From assembly GCF_005239095.1 (NCBI RefSeq), contig NZ_SZUA01000002.1:62001-126000 (forward strand): a stretch of DNA of 64,000 nt. Reading direction: 5' to 3'. Below, in pieces: positions 19,049 through 27,489 of the stretch. The notes beneath the pieces are model-generated. The model had not been told where the DNA came from. It saw only the letters and a list, made by a program, of their open reading frames with translations, and ran no database searches. The position numbers were made by a program, and so were the translations under genes. The stretch comes from Luteimonas gilva. Its GTDB lineage: Bacteria; Pseudomonadota; Gammaproteobacteria; Xanthomonadales; Xanthomonadaceae. Positions within the stretch are counted from its first letter, which is position 1. Every line of letters begins with the position of its first letter.

Positions 19049-19825
19049 ATGAAACTGCGTTATTCCATTCTGGCCGCCACCCTGCTCGCGATCGCCGCTC
19101 CGGCCGCCTTCGCCGAAGGCGACGACGCCGACATCTACAGCAATTGGGACATGTACAACAGCATCTACGTCATCGGCGACGTGTACGCCGGCGGCTACAT
19201 CCACGTGAAGAGCGAGTCGGGCGCGCTGGTCGATCAGGACCAGGCCACGGTCGCCAACGCTTCGTTCGGCGACGGCGACAACACCGCCACCGTCGACGGC
19301 AGCGCGCTGTCCGACGCGGAAGGCAATATCGGCGCGAACGTCGCCGCCGGCGTGGGCAATGCCCAGGCCAACGACGTCGCCCTGTCGTCCGTCGACGGCG
19401 AGAAGGTGTTCGCCTCGGCGATGATCTTCAGCAGCCAGACCACCGCCGCCAACCTCGGCACCGACGCCGGCCACGCCGACAACCAGCTGTTCTACAACGC
19501 CACCGTCACCGACGACGCGCTGTCGAACGCTTCGGGCAACATCGGCTTGAACGTCGCCGCCGGCGTCGGCAATGCGCAGACCAACGCGCTGGCCGCTTCG
19601 GTGAACAGCTCGGGCACGATCGCCAAAGCTTCGGCCGACAGCGAGCAGCTGACCCTGATCAACACCCTGGCCGCCGAATGCGACCTCGACAACACCGCGC
19701 TGCTGAGCGGCAACGCGCTGTCGGGCGCCGTGGGCAATATCGGCGTCAACATCGCCGCCGGCGTGGGCAACGCCCAGCACAACGGCCTGGCGATCGCCGT
19801 GGCCGCGTGCGAGCTGTGCGACTGA
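19049..19825 (+). CDS. FapC-like repeat protein, copy 1 (major amyloid subunit candidate)
   Basis: 258 residues; signal peptide cleaved after AFA (residue 22). Three repeats with the core GNIGxNxAAGVGNAQxN begin near residues 92, 163 and 229, separated by linkers of about 40-50 residues rich in Ala, Ser, Asp and Asn. It ends in CELCD, a CxxC motif like that near the end of Pseudomonas FapC. Very acidic and Ala/Gly/Asn-rich. AGGAGA precedes the ATG. Automatic pipelines may label such proteins heme utilisation or adhesin; I see no heme motif. Nearly identical to the next gene. Confidence 0.78.
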   Translation: MKLRYSILAATLLAIAAPAAFAEGDDADIYSNWDMYNSIYVIGDVYAGGYIHVKSESGALVDQDQATVANASFGDGDNTATVDGSALSDAEGNIGANVAAGVGNAQANDVALSSVDGEKVFASAMIFSSQTTAANLGTDAGHADNQLFYNATVTDDALSNASGNIGLNVAAGVGNAQTNALAASVNSSGTIAKASADSEQLTLINTLAAECDLDNTALLSGNALSGAVGNIGVNIAAGVGNAQHNGLAIAVAACELCD

Positions 19826-19844
19826 CCTGAAGCGACGGATCCGG

Positions 19845-19863
19845 GAGCGGCGGGGCGCCGCTC
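19845..19863 (+). other. intercistronic hairpin between the two FapC-like genes
   Basis: An 8-bp perfect GC stem (GAGCGGCG / CGCCGCTC) with a GGG loop, lying in the 78-base gap and not followed by a T run. More likely an mRNA-stabilising or attenuating structure than a terminator. Confidence 0.5.
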
Positions 19864-19903
19864 TCGGCATCTTCCTCCACCAACACCTCGTTAGGGGATC
19901 GAC

Positions 19904-20719
19904 ATGAAACTCCATCACAGCCTGTTGGCCGCCGCCGTCCTGGCGCTGGCCGCTCCGGCCGCGTTCGCCGAAGGCGACGACGCCGACATCTACAGCAATT
20001 GGGACATGTACAACAGCATCTACGTCATCGGCGACGTTTGGGCCGGCGGCTACATCAAGGTCAAGAGCGAATCCGGCGCGCTGGTCGATCAGGACCAGAC
20101 CACCGAAGCCAACTGGTCGCTCGGCGACGGCGACAACTCCGCCACCGTCGACGGCAATGCGCTGCGCGATGCGGAAGGCAACATCGGCGCCAACGTCGCC
20201 GCCGGCGTGGGCAACGCCCAGGCCAACGACGTCGCGCTGTCCTCGGTCGACGGCGAGAAGGTGTTCGCTTCGGCGATGATCTTCAACAGCCAGTACACCG
20301 ACTCCAACCTCGGCACCGACGACGGCCACGCCGACAACCAGCTGTTCTACGACGCCACCGTCACCGACAATGCCCTGGCGGGCGCTTCGGGCAACATCGG
20401 CTTGAACGTCGCCGCCGGCGTCGGCAACGCGCAGTCCAACGCGCTGGCCGCTTCGGTGAACAGCTCGGGCACGATCGCCAAAGCTTCGGCCGACAGCGAA
20501 CAGACCACGTTCTGGAACACCCTGGCCGCCGACTGCGACCTGGACAACACCGCCCTGTTGAGCGGCAGCGCGCTGTCCGGCGCGATCGGCAACATCGGCG
20601 TGAACGTGGCCGCCGGCGTGGGCAACGCTCAGCACAACGGCCTGTCGATCGCGGTCGCCGCGTGCGAACTGTGCGCGCCGCCGCCGCCGGATCCGTGCCC
20701 GAGCTGCGGCGGGGATTGA
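19904..20719 (+). CDS. FapC-like repeat protein, copy 2
   Basis: 271 residues; by hand count it differs from copy 1 at only 33 of the first 257 positions (about 87% identity), and the same three GNIGxNVAAGVGNAQxN repeats are present. It differs at the C-terminus: after CELC it continues APPPPPDPCPSCGGD, adding a proline stalk and a second CxxC (Cys 254/257 and 265/268). AGGGGA precedes the ATG. A recent tandem duplication of the fibre subunit, with the tail change possibly giving different cross-linking or capping. Confidence 0.78.
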   Translation: MKLHHSLLAAAVLALAAPAAFAEGDDADIYSNWDMYNSIYVIGDVWAGGYIKVKSESGALVDQDQTTEANWSLGDGDNSATVDGNALRDAEGNIGANVAAGVGNAQANDVALSSVDGEKVFASAMIFNSQYTDSNLGTDDGHADNQLFYDATVTDNALAGASGNIGLNVAAGVGNAQSNALAASVNSSGTIAKASADSEQTTFWNTLAADCDLDNTALLSGSALSGAIGNIGVNVAAGVGNAQHNGLSIAVAACELCAPPPPDPCPSCGGD

Positions 20720-20756
20720 TCGGTAGCCGGTAACACAAGCAACACAGAGGCAGGGC

Positions 20757-20792
20757 GCCTCGGTCGCCGCGCTCCGGCGCGGCGGTCGAGGC
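20757..20792 (+). other. strong intercistronic hairpin before the C39 peptidase gene
   Basis: A 16-base stem on each side (20757-20772 and 20777-20792) with a TCCG loop; as RNA every position pairs, two of them as G-U. No T run follows, so it is not a normal terminator. It separates the abundant-subunit genes from the secretion genes and could protect the upstream mRNA or reduce read-through. Confidence 0.55.
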
Positions 20793-20819
20793 GGTTAGGG
20801 AACCAACGGAGCGGATGCG

Positions 20820-21536
20820 ATGGCGAAGGCGAACACAACGCGGAACTGGCTGAGCGGCATCGCCGCCGCCGCGCTGTCGCTGGCGGCGATGGCCGCGCAA
20901 GCGCAGACCGCGCTGGACGCGACCCGCATCGGCAGCGCGCCGGTGGTCAAGCAGGTCAAGACGTTCCGCGACCTGCGCTTCCGCGACATGATGCCGCAGC
21001 ACTACGACTTCAGCTGCGGCTCGGCCGCGCTGGCGACGCTGCTCAACAACGGCTACGGCATGAACGTGTCGGAGACGGACCTGATCAAGAAGATGCTGGT
21101 CGGCGCCGATCCGAAGGAAGTGGTCAGGAACGGTTTCTCGATGCTCGACATGAAGCGTTACGTGGAGAGCATCGGCATGCGCGCGCACGGTTTCCGGGTG
21201 AAGCCCGACGCGCTCTACCAATTGCAGATGCCGGTGATCGCGCTGATGGAAATCCGCGGCTACCGGCATTTCGTGCTGGTGAAAGGCGCGTCCGCCGGAC
21301 GCGTGTTCATCGCCGACCCGGCGCTGGGGCACCGGGTCGTGTTCGAAAACGATTTCGTCAAGGGTTGGAACGGCGTGATCCTGGCCGTGGTCGGCAGCAA
21401 GCCGATCGATCCCGACTCTTTCCTGATGCGGGACCGCGGTTCGTTGGCGCTCAAGCGCCGCATGGATGCGCTGGACCGTGCGACCACTCCGCCGCCGGTG
21501 CTCGAATTCGGGCTGATGCGGACGGACTTGCTCTAA
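20820..21536 (+). CDS. C39 family cysteine peptidase, FapD-like
   Basis: 238 residues; signal peptide to about residue 28 (MAAQAQ), placing it in the periplasm. The C39 catalytic set is visible: Gln60 and Cys66 in MPQHYDFSCGSAALATLL, His150 in GYRHFVLVKG and Asp166 in IADPALG. It is a stand-alone peptidase, without the ABC transporter that usually carries this domain. In Pseudomonas FapD is a C39-like protease needed for Fap secretion. Its place directly after the repeat proteins and before E and F types supports the same job here. Confidence 0.85.
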   Translation: MAKANTTRNWLSGIAAAALSLAAMAAQAQTALDATRIGSAPVVKQVKTFRDLRFRDMMPQHYDFSCGSAALATLLNNGYGMNVSETDLIKKMLVGADPKEVVRNGFSMLDMKRYVESIGMRAHGFRVKPDALYQLQMPVIALMEIRGYRHFVLVKGASAGRVFIADPALGHRVVFENDFVKGWNGVILAVVGSKPIDPDSFLMRDRGSLALKRRMDALDRATTPPPVLEFGLMRTDLL

Positions 21537-21547
21537 CGAGGTGCGCC

Positions 21548-22318
21548 ATGAACATACGAACTCTCCCCCTCGCTTTGTTCGGGACCCTCGTGGGGATGGC
21601 GGCCTCGGCTCACGCCGAGGCCGCCCAGCCTTCCCCCGCGGCCAAGCCCCAACCGGTGCGCGTGGAAGTCGTGGATGAGGACACGCTCAGCCGGATCAGC
21701 GGCAAGTTCTATGGCGCCGACATGCTGGTCGGCTTGCGGATCGAATTGCTCTCCAACTGGCGCACCGCCGAAGGCAGCCTGAGCGCCGCCGGCACGTTGC
21801 AGATCCAGCGCGACGCCAACGGCAATTTCACCGTCCAAGTCGACACGCGCAGCGACGCGCAAGGCACCGGCGGCGCCGGCAACGGCCTGGCCAACGGCAC
21901 CGCCACCGGCGGCGACAAGATCTCGGTCAACGGCATCGGCCAAGTGGTGCAGATCGCCGGCGACGGCAACAAGTTCGGCAACCTCACGTCGATCAGCTTC
22001 TCGCCCAAGGACGCGTCCGGCGGCAGCTTCAACGGCCAGACCAGCAGCAGCAGCACGCACGGCAATCTGGTCGCCAACGTGTCCTTCGAGAACGGCGGCG
22101 CCAGGCTCGGCCTGTCCGCGCCCAGCGGATTGCTCAGCCAGAGCGTGGTGTCCGGCGCCGACGGCGGCGTGATGCAGGCCGCGCGCGTCGCCGGCCAGGA
22201 CCAGATCGGCAGCAACACGATGCAGCTGCAACTGCAGACCGCCACGATGCCGGCGCTGACGCAGCAGCAATTGGGCATCTACGAAGCGATGGCCGGATTG
22301 CGCCAGCTGCCGCGTTGA
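21548..22318 (+). CDS. secreted protein in the FapE position
   Basis: 256 residues with a signal peptide ending AHA-EA (residue 23). The mature protein starts with VRVEVVDEDTLSRISGKFYGADMLVGLRI, followed by a Gly/Asn/Thr/Ser-rich region (about 85-200) with amyloid-like phrases (GIGQVVQIAGDGN), and a C-terminal QDQIGSNTMQLQLQTATMP block. ATG 21548 begins 11 bases after the peptidase stop; an in-frame ATG at 21365 is inside the peptidase gene. FapE is a minor extracellular component in Pseudomonas; the assignment rests on position and composition. Confidence 0.7.
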   Translation: MNIRTLPLALFGTLVGMAASAHAEAAQPSPAAKPQPVRVEVVDEDTLSRISGKFYGADMLVGLRIELLSNWRTAEGSLSAAGTLQIQRDANGNFTVQVDTRSDAQGTGGAGNGLANGTATGGDKISVNGIGQVVQIAGDGNKFGNLTSISFSPKDASGGSFNGQTSSSSTHGNLVANVSFENGGARLGLSAPSGLLSQSVVSGADGGVMQAARVAGQDQIGSNTMQLQLQTATMPALTQQQLGIYEAMAGLRQLPR

Positions 22319-22328
22319 TAAGAGGACC

Positions 22329-22415
22329 GTAGAGTCGAGCTTGCTCGACTGCTTTCGCCTTCCCCGGACCGCGAAGGGGCGAAGAGCAAGAGCCGTCGAG
22401 CAGGCTCGACTCTAC
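22329..22415. repeat. REPIN-like inverted repeat, GTAGAGTCGAGC family, inside the fap-like operon
   Basis: 25-base arms (22329-22353 and 22391-22415) that differ at two positions, with a 37-base loop. Same family as 30893-30980 and 42559-42639. It occupies most of the 141-base gap between the E-type and F-type genes. Confidence 0.8.
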
Positions 22416-22459
22416 AAACGCGCAGCGCCTCGCCCTCTCTCGCATATCTAGGGACAGCC

Positions 22460-23782
22460 ATGCTCCGGCAAACGACCCTCGCTTTCGCCATCGCTTTCGC
22501 GCTCAGCGCACCGGTCCGCGCGCAGGACGCGGGCGCCGGCGGACAGGCGACCGCGGCGTACGACGTGCGTACGCAACTTGACCGGCTGGAGTCGCGCGTC
22601 AACGAGCAGCAGCAGGAAATCGAACGCCTGCGCGCGCAAGTGCAATTCCTGGAGTTGGGAATGCGCGGCCGCGGCTTGAGCGATCCGCAAACCGCGACGG
22701 CGCAGCAAACGCTGCCGAAGGAACTCGTCGCCGATCCGCAGCAGGCGCAGAATCCGCAAGCGCCGGAAGGCGAACAGGCGATCACCCAGATCGGCCAAGA
22801 GCAAAAGGTCGACGACAGCGAACGCCGCGAACAGGAAAAAGCGCTGGTCGTGCAGGAGCACGCGCCGCTGTTCGAACGCAAGTTCACCCTGGAAACCGGC
22901 GCCAGCTACAGCTATTACGACCGCCGACAATTGGCGTTGAGCGGTTTCCTGGCGCTGGATGCGATCTTCCTGGGCACGATCAACCTGGATCAAACCAAGG
23001 CGGCGGTGCTGACCACCGACGTCACCGGCCGCTACGGCATTACCGATCGCTTGAACCTGGAAGCGAACATCCCGTATGTGACCCGCACCAGCCGTTTCGT
23101 CAGCGGCGGCGCGGGCGGCGCGTCGACGTCGATCAGCGAAGTCACCAAGAGCTCCAGCGGCATCGGCGACGTGAGCGTCGCCGGCTACTACCAGCTGGTG
23201 AAGGAATCGGCGCGCTGGCCCGACCTGGTCGCTAGCGTGCGTGTGCGCGCGCCGACCGGCCGCGATCCGTTCGGCTTGAAGCTGATCGCGCCGGACGACA
23301 ACAACAACAACCTCAACGTGCCCGAAGACCTGCCCACCGGCAGCGGCTTGTGGAGCGCGACCTTCAGCGTGTCCGCGCTGCGCACCTACGATCCGGTGAT
23401 CCTGTTCGGCAACATCGGCTACACCTACAACCTGCCGGGCGATTTCGACGACATCTCGCCGGTGCTGGGCCAGACGAATCCGGCCAAGGTGAAGCTGGGC
23501 AATCCGTACCAGCTCAGCGGCGGCCTGGCGATCGCGTTGAACGACCGTGCCGCGGTCAGCTTCAGCGTGTCGACCTCGATGGCCGGCGCCACTCACGTCA
23601 AATCGCGCGGCAGCGACGACTACGAGCGGATCCCGGGCAGCTCCACCAGCACCGCCACGCTCAACATCGGCGCCAGCTATCTGCTGCCGTCGGGCTGGTC
23701 CTTGAACGGGCAGATCGCCAACGGCCTGACCCCGGACGCGCCGAACTTCGTGATGTCGTTCCGCGCCTCGCGCGGATTCTGA
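22460..23782 (+). CDS. FapF-like outer-membrane secretion channel
   Basis: 440 residues. Signal peptide ending VRA-QD (residue 21); coiled coil at about 36-66 (LDRLESRVNEQQQEIERLRA); a Gln/Glu-rich linker to about 135; then a beta-barrel of alternating amphipathic strands ending in an aromatic residue (FRASRGF), the usual outer-membrane insertion signal. FapF of Pseudomonas is a trimeric 12-strand barrel gated by an N-terminal coiled coil, the same layout. Last gene of the seven-gene cluster, so it likely exports the repeat proteins. Confidence 0.82.
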   Translation: MLRQTTLAFAIAFALSAPVRAQDAGAGGQATAAYDVRTQLDRLESRVNEQQQEIERLRAQVQFLELGMRGRGLSDPQTATAQQTLPKELVADPQQAQNPQAPEGEQAITQIGQEQKVDDSERREQEKALVVQEHAPLFERKFTLETGASYSYYDRRQLALSGFLALDAIFLGTINLDQTKAAVLTTDVTGRYGITDRLNLEANIPYVTRTSRFVSGGAGGASTSISEVTKSSSGIGDVSVAGYYQLVKESARWPDLVASVRVRAPTGRDPFGLKLIAPDDNNNNLNVPEDLPTGSGLWSATFSVSALRTYDPVILFGNIGYTYNLPGDFDDISPVLGQTNPAKVKLGNPYQLSGGLAIALNDRAAVSFSVSTSMAGATHVKSRGSDDYERIPGSSTSTATLNIGASYLLPSGWSLNGQIANGLTPDAPNFVMSFRASRGF

Positions 23783-23845
23783 GGACTCGTCGCCGCGCGA
23801 AGCGGCGCGCATACTGCGCGCCGGGCGTTTCGCACGGCGGCGGGC

Positions 23846-24619
23846 ATGTCGATAGAACGGGAAGGCTGGGTGCGGCTGCCGCGATTCCTGGCGCCGGCCG
23901 AAGTGGCCAAGCTGCAGGCGCGCGCCGAAGCGGTCGCGCTCGGCCCCGAACACGGCGCCTGCGTGCGGCCGCACAACCGGCTGCTGCCGTTGCGCTGGTC
24001 GGATTCCGCCGTCGCCGCCGCAGTGATGCCGGCGCACCGGCGCGAACGCTTGGCGCGCGCCGTGGCGGCAAGCGATTTGCGTTGGATTTCCGGCTACGTC
24101 AGCGTCAAGCCCGCGTTCTCCGGCGCGCTGCCCTGGCATCAGGATTGGTGGTGCTGGCGCCATCCGGTATCGACGCGGCGCGCGCCGGCGCAGATCGTGG
24201 TCGCGTGTTATCTGAGCGCCACCGATGCCGGCAACGGCGCGTTGCGCATCGTTCCCGGATCGCACCGCCGGCGCATGCCGGCGCACGATCGCGTTCGCGG
24301 TCTGGAGACGGATGCCGACTTACCGGAACAAATCACGATCGCCGCCGAACCCGGCGACGCGGTCGCGATGGACTACCGCCTGCTGCACGCCACCCACGCC
24401 AATGCCACCGACCGCAGCCGCAATGCGATCCTGCTGAACTTCGCGCCGCATTGGTCGACGTTGCCGAGCGAGCTGCGGTCGCACTTGATCCAACATCCCG
24501 CCTTGCCGCAGCGGCGCGAACGCGCGCCGGCAGCGTCGCACTGGTTGCCGACGTTTTCCGGACGCCGCCGCAGCCTGCGTTTGGACCGCGAAGTGCCGGC
24601 GAACTATCGGGCGCGATGA
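23846..24619 (+). CDS. phytanoyl-CoA dioxygenase (PhyH) family protein
   Basis: 257-residue Fe(II)/2-oxoglutarate dioxygenase-type protein. The metal ligands are the HxD in LPWHQDWWCW and the distal histidine in LLHATHAN, with a following arginine (DRSRNAILLNF) for 2-oxoglutarate; GSHRRRMP is another family hallmark. Substrate unknown. It begins 63 bases after the FapF-type gene on the same strand with no obvious terminator between, so co-transcription is possible. It converges with the kinase gene, only 2 bases apart. Confidence 0.8.
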   Translation: MSIEREGWVRLPRFLAPAEVAKLQARAEAVALGPEHGACVRPHNRLLPLRWSDSAVAAAVMPAHRRERLARAVAASDLRWISGYVSVKPAFSGALPWHQDWWCWRHPVSTRRAPAQIVVACYLSATDAGNGALRIVPGSHRRRMPAHDRVRGLETDADLPEQITIAAEPGDAVAMDYRLLHATHANATDRSRNAILLNFAPHWSTLPSELRSHLIQHPALPQRRERAPAASHWLPTFSGRRRSLRLDREVPANYRAR

Positions 24620-24621
24620 CG

Positions 24622-27354
24622 CTACCGGGCGGCGACCTGCGCCAATGCGACGACTTTGCGGGTGCGGCGGTCGTCTTCGCCCCATGCCTTGCGCAATAGG
24701 GCCAGATCGGCGGCCAGGGCGGATGCGGCCTCGCGCCGGCCGTTCGCGAGCCAGCAAGCGGCGCGCTGCGCGCTGAGATAGGCGTGCTTGGGCGCGTCGT
24801 TTGCGCGCGGCGGCGCCATCGCGTAGGCGCGCTCGGCGGCGACGCATTGCGGATCGGCATGTCCGGCGAGCAATTCGGCGCGGGTCAGTTCGCGCAGCGC
24901 GGCCAGGGCATGCGTGCTGCCGGCGCCCATGGCCTTGTCGTAGGCGCGCACCGATTCGCGCAGATGCCGTTCGGCGGCGGCGTATTCGCCCAGATCGAGC
25001 TCGGCCGCGCCCAGGGTCAATAACGCCGCGGCGGTGGTGTGATGGTCCGGGCCGTACTGCGCCAGGCGTATCCGCAAGGCTTCTTCGGCCAGGCGCTTGC
25101 CGTTTCCGGCGCGGCCCAGTTCCAGTTCGCAATTGGCCAGATTGCTGGCGGCGGTGGCCACCAGCGGATGCGCATCGCCGAATTGGGCGCGGCGCTTGGC
25201 CAATACCGCGGCGAAGGTGTCGGCGGCTTCGGCGAAGCGGCGTTGCGCGTATTGCACGGCGGCCAGGTTGTTCAGGGCGCCGACCGTGTCGGGATGATCG
25301 GCGCCTTGCGCGGCGCGCCGGATCTCGACTTCTTCGCGGCGCAGCGCTTCGGCTTCCGACAGCGGACCGTTGTTGGCCAGCACGACCGCGAGACTGGCGA
25401 TGGCTTCGGCCAAATGCGGATCGCGGCGGCCGGTGCGCTCGCGCACGGCGGCGAGGGTGGCGCGCGCCAGCGTTTCGGCTTCCTGCTTGCGGTCGCGCAG
25501 CACCAGCAGCGCGACATAGCGCATCGCCACGTCTTGGCTGCGCCGGTCGCCGGCGCCGTGCAGCCGGGTTTGTTCGCGGTAGGCCTGGGCGTAGGCCGCA
25601 TCGGCTTCGTCGAAACGGTTCAGCGCCCGCAGCGCTTGCGCCCGCAGATATTCGGCGTCGGCACGCAGCGCCGCGTTTTCCGCGTCTTCCGCCGAAGCCG
25701 CGCGCAGCGGCGCGAGCGCCGCCAACGCATCGTCGTAACGGGCCAAGGCGAGCAGGCTACGCACGCGGTTCAATTCGGCCGAGCGGTAGATCGAATCCGC
25801 GCCCAGTTCGCGGCCCAGGCGCGAGGCTTCTTCGGCCAGCGGCAAAGCGTCGGCGTACAGGCCCAGGCCGCGTTGCGCGTCGGCCATCGCAGCCAGCAGT
25901 TCGGCGCGCACTTCCGGCTGTTTTTCGAAGCGGCCGCGGATGTCGCTGGCGCCGCGCGCCAGCAGTTCGCGCGCGGTGACTTGTTCGCCGCGGGCTTTGT
26001 CCGGATCGGCCAGTTCGAACAGGCCGCGCATGAAGTCGACCACGGCGCGCGATTTGGACGCCTCGGCCACCGCCACGTCGCGCTGCAGCCGCGCTTGCTG
26101 CGCCTGCCAAAGCGCGACGCCCAAGCCGCCGCACAAGGCCGCCGCCGCCACCGCGCCCATGCTCGCGGCGAACGCGTGCCGGCGCAGGAAACGCGCCGCG
26201 CCGTAACGCCAACCGCCGCGGCGCGCTTCGACCGGGCGATGCTGCAGCCATGCGCGCAGATCGCCGGCCAAGTCTTGCACCGACGCGTAGCGCTGCTCGG
26301 GTTCCTTGCGCAGCGCCTTGAGCACGATCGCGTCCAGGTCGCCGCGCAGCTCGCGCCGCAACCGCTGCGGCGTCAGCCGGCGTTGCGCCGCCAATTCGGC
26401 CGCATTGGCGCCCTCGGCGGCATCGCGGGCGACGGCCTGGCTCGGCCGCGTCGGCGTCTGCTCGAGCGCGGCGCGCTCGTAAGCCGAAGGCGTCGCACGA
26501 TCCAGCGCGTACGGGCCGCGCCCGGTCAGCAGTTCGTACAGCAGCAGGCCCAAGGTGTAGATGTCGACCGCAGTGGTGACCGGTTCGCCGCGGATCTGCT
26601 CGGGCGCGGCGTATTCGGGCGTGAACGCGCGGATCGCGGTGGCCTGCGCGGCGGGCGCGTCGATCAGCTTGGCGATGCCGAAATCGAGCAGCTTCACCAT
26701 GCCGTCGTCGCGGACCAGGATGTTGGAGGGCTTCAGGTCGCGGTGCACGATCAGCCGCGCATGGGCGTGGGTCACCGCCGAGCACACGGTCAGGAACAGC
26801 GCCACGCGTTGCCTCAGGTCGAGCCGCTGGCGCTCGGCGTAGCGGCACAGGTCGACGCCGTCGACGTATTCCAGCGCCAGCCAGGGCTTGCCGTCCGCGG
26901 TCACGCCGCCGTCGATCAGGCTCGCGATATTCGGATGGCGCAGATCGGCCAGCATCTGCCGCTCGGCGCGGAAACGCGCATGCAGCTCGTTTTCGTCCCA
27001 CTGGCTGCGCACCAATTTGATCGCGACCCGCTGCGCGAACTGCCCGTCGGCGCGTTCGGCCAGCCAGACCGCGCCCATGCCGCCGCGGCCGATCGGCTCG
27101 AGCAGGCGGAACGGGCCCAGGCGCATGCCGGCCAGGCGTTCGCCGGTGTCCGCGGCCATCGCTTCGACGCCGCGCGCGATGCGTTCCTGCGGCTGCGCCG
27201 CATCGGCGTCGGCGATCAGCAGATCCAGCACTTCGCGCTCGAGTTCGCGATCGCCGCCGCAGGCTTCGGCCAAACGCTCGCGCCATCGTTCGGCAGGCAG
27301 TTCCGCCAGCCGTTCGAACAACGTCCTGATGCGCCGCCAACGATCCTCGCTCAT
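24622..27354 (-). CDS. serine/threonine protein kinase with TPR sensor domain
   Basis: 910 residues. An N-terminal helical stretch (1-65) is followed by a complete Hanks-type kinase domain: glycine loop IGRGGMGAVWLAE (88-100), Lys113 in AIKLV, catalytic HRDLKPSN (204-211), DFG (224-226) and PEYAAPEQ. One membrane helix (about 393-416) leads to a periplasmic TPR array of about 480 residues. In many gammaproteobacteria such kinases stand beside an ECF sigma factor; none is present here. Divergent from the MBL-SnoaL gene. Confidence 0.92.
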   Translation of the reverse strand: MSEDRWRRIRTLFERLAELPAERWRERLAEACGGDRELEREVLDLLIADADAAQPQERIARGVEAMAADTGERLAGMRLGPFRLLEPIGRGGMGAVWLAERADGQFAQRVAIKLVRSQWDENELHARFRAERQMLADLRHPNIASLIDGGVTADGKPWLALEYVDGVDLCRYAERQRLDLRQRVALFLTVCSAVTHAHARLIVHRDLKPSNILVRDDGMVKLLDFGIAKLIDAPAAQATAIRAFTPEYAAPEQIRGEPVTTAVDIYTLGLLLYELLTGRGPYALDRATPSAYERAALEQTPTRPSQAVARDAAEGANAAELAAQRRLTPQRLRRELRGDLDAIVLKALRKEPEQRYASVQDLAGDLRAWLQHRPVEARRGGWRYGAARFLRRHAFAASMGAVAAAALCGGLGVALWQAQQARLQRDVAVAEASKSRAVVDFMRGLFELADPDKARGEQVTARELLARGASDIRGRFEKQPEVRAELLAAMADAQRGLGLYADALPLAEEASRLGRELGADSIYRSAELNRVRSLLALARYDDALAALAPLRAASAEDAENAALRADAEYLRAQALRALNRFDEADAAYAQAYREQTRLHGAGDRRSQDVAMRYVALLVLRDRKQEAETLARATLAAVRERTGRRDPHLAEAIASLAVVLANNGPLSEAEALRREEVEIRRAAQGADHPDTVGALNNLAAVQYAQRRFAEAADTFAAVLAKRRAQFGDAHPLVATAASNLANCELELGRAGNGKRLAEEALRIRLAQYGPDHHTTAAALLTLGAAELDLGEYAAAERHLRESVRAYDKAMGAGSTHALAALRELTRAELLAGHADPQCVAAERAYAMAPPRANDAPKHAYLSAQRAACWLANGRREAASALAADLALLRKAWGEDDRRTRKVVALAQVAAR

Positions 27355-27489
27355 ATCCCGCCCCCGAGATCGCGAACCGCGATTCTAGGGGTCCCGGGCC
27401 AGCCCTGCCTATTTCTGATGACTTACGGCCTATTGGTGTTGCGGGGCATCGCCAGCAAGATCGCGGTTCGCGCCGACCAGGTGGATCGC

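Noticed and set aside
19049-19825. Reading the GNIG-repeat proteins as heme-utilisation or RTX proteins
   Set aside because: No heme-binding motif and no GGxGxDxxx nonapeptide repeats; gene order, CxxC end and repeat type fit a Fap-like subunit better.
19049-20719. Periodic DNA repeats that could be read as a CRISPR array
   Set aside because: The periodicity comes from protein repeats (GNIG...GVGNAQ) inside open frames; spacing is irregular and units are diverged, with no cas genes nearby.
25039-27489. Upstream extension of the MBL-SnoaL frame by over 800 codons
   Set aside because: It is antisense to the Ser/Thr kinase and translates to Gln/Arg-rich sequence; the signal peptide at 27490 marks the true start.
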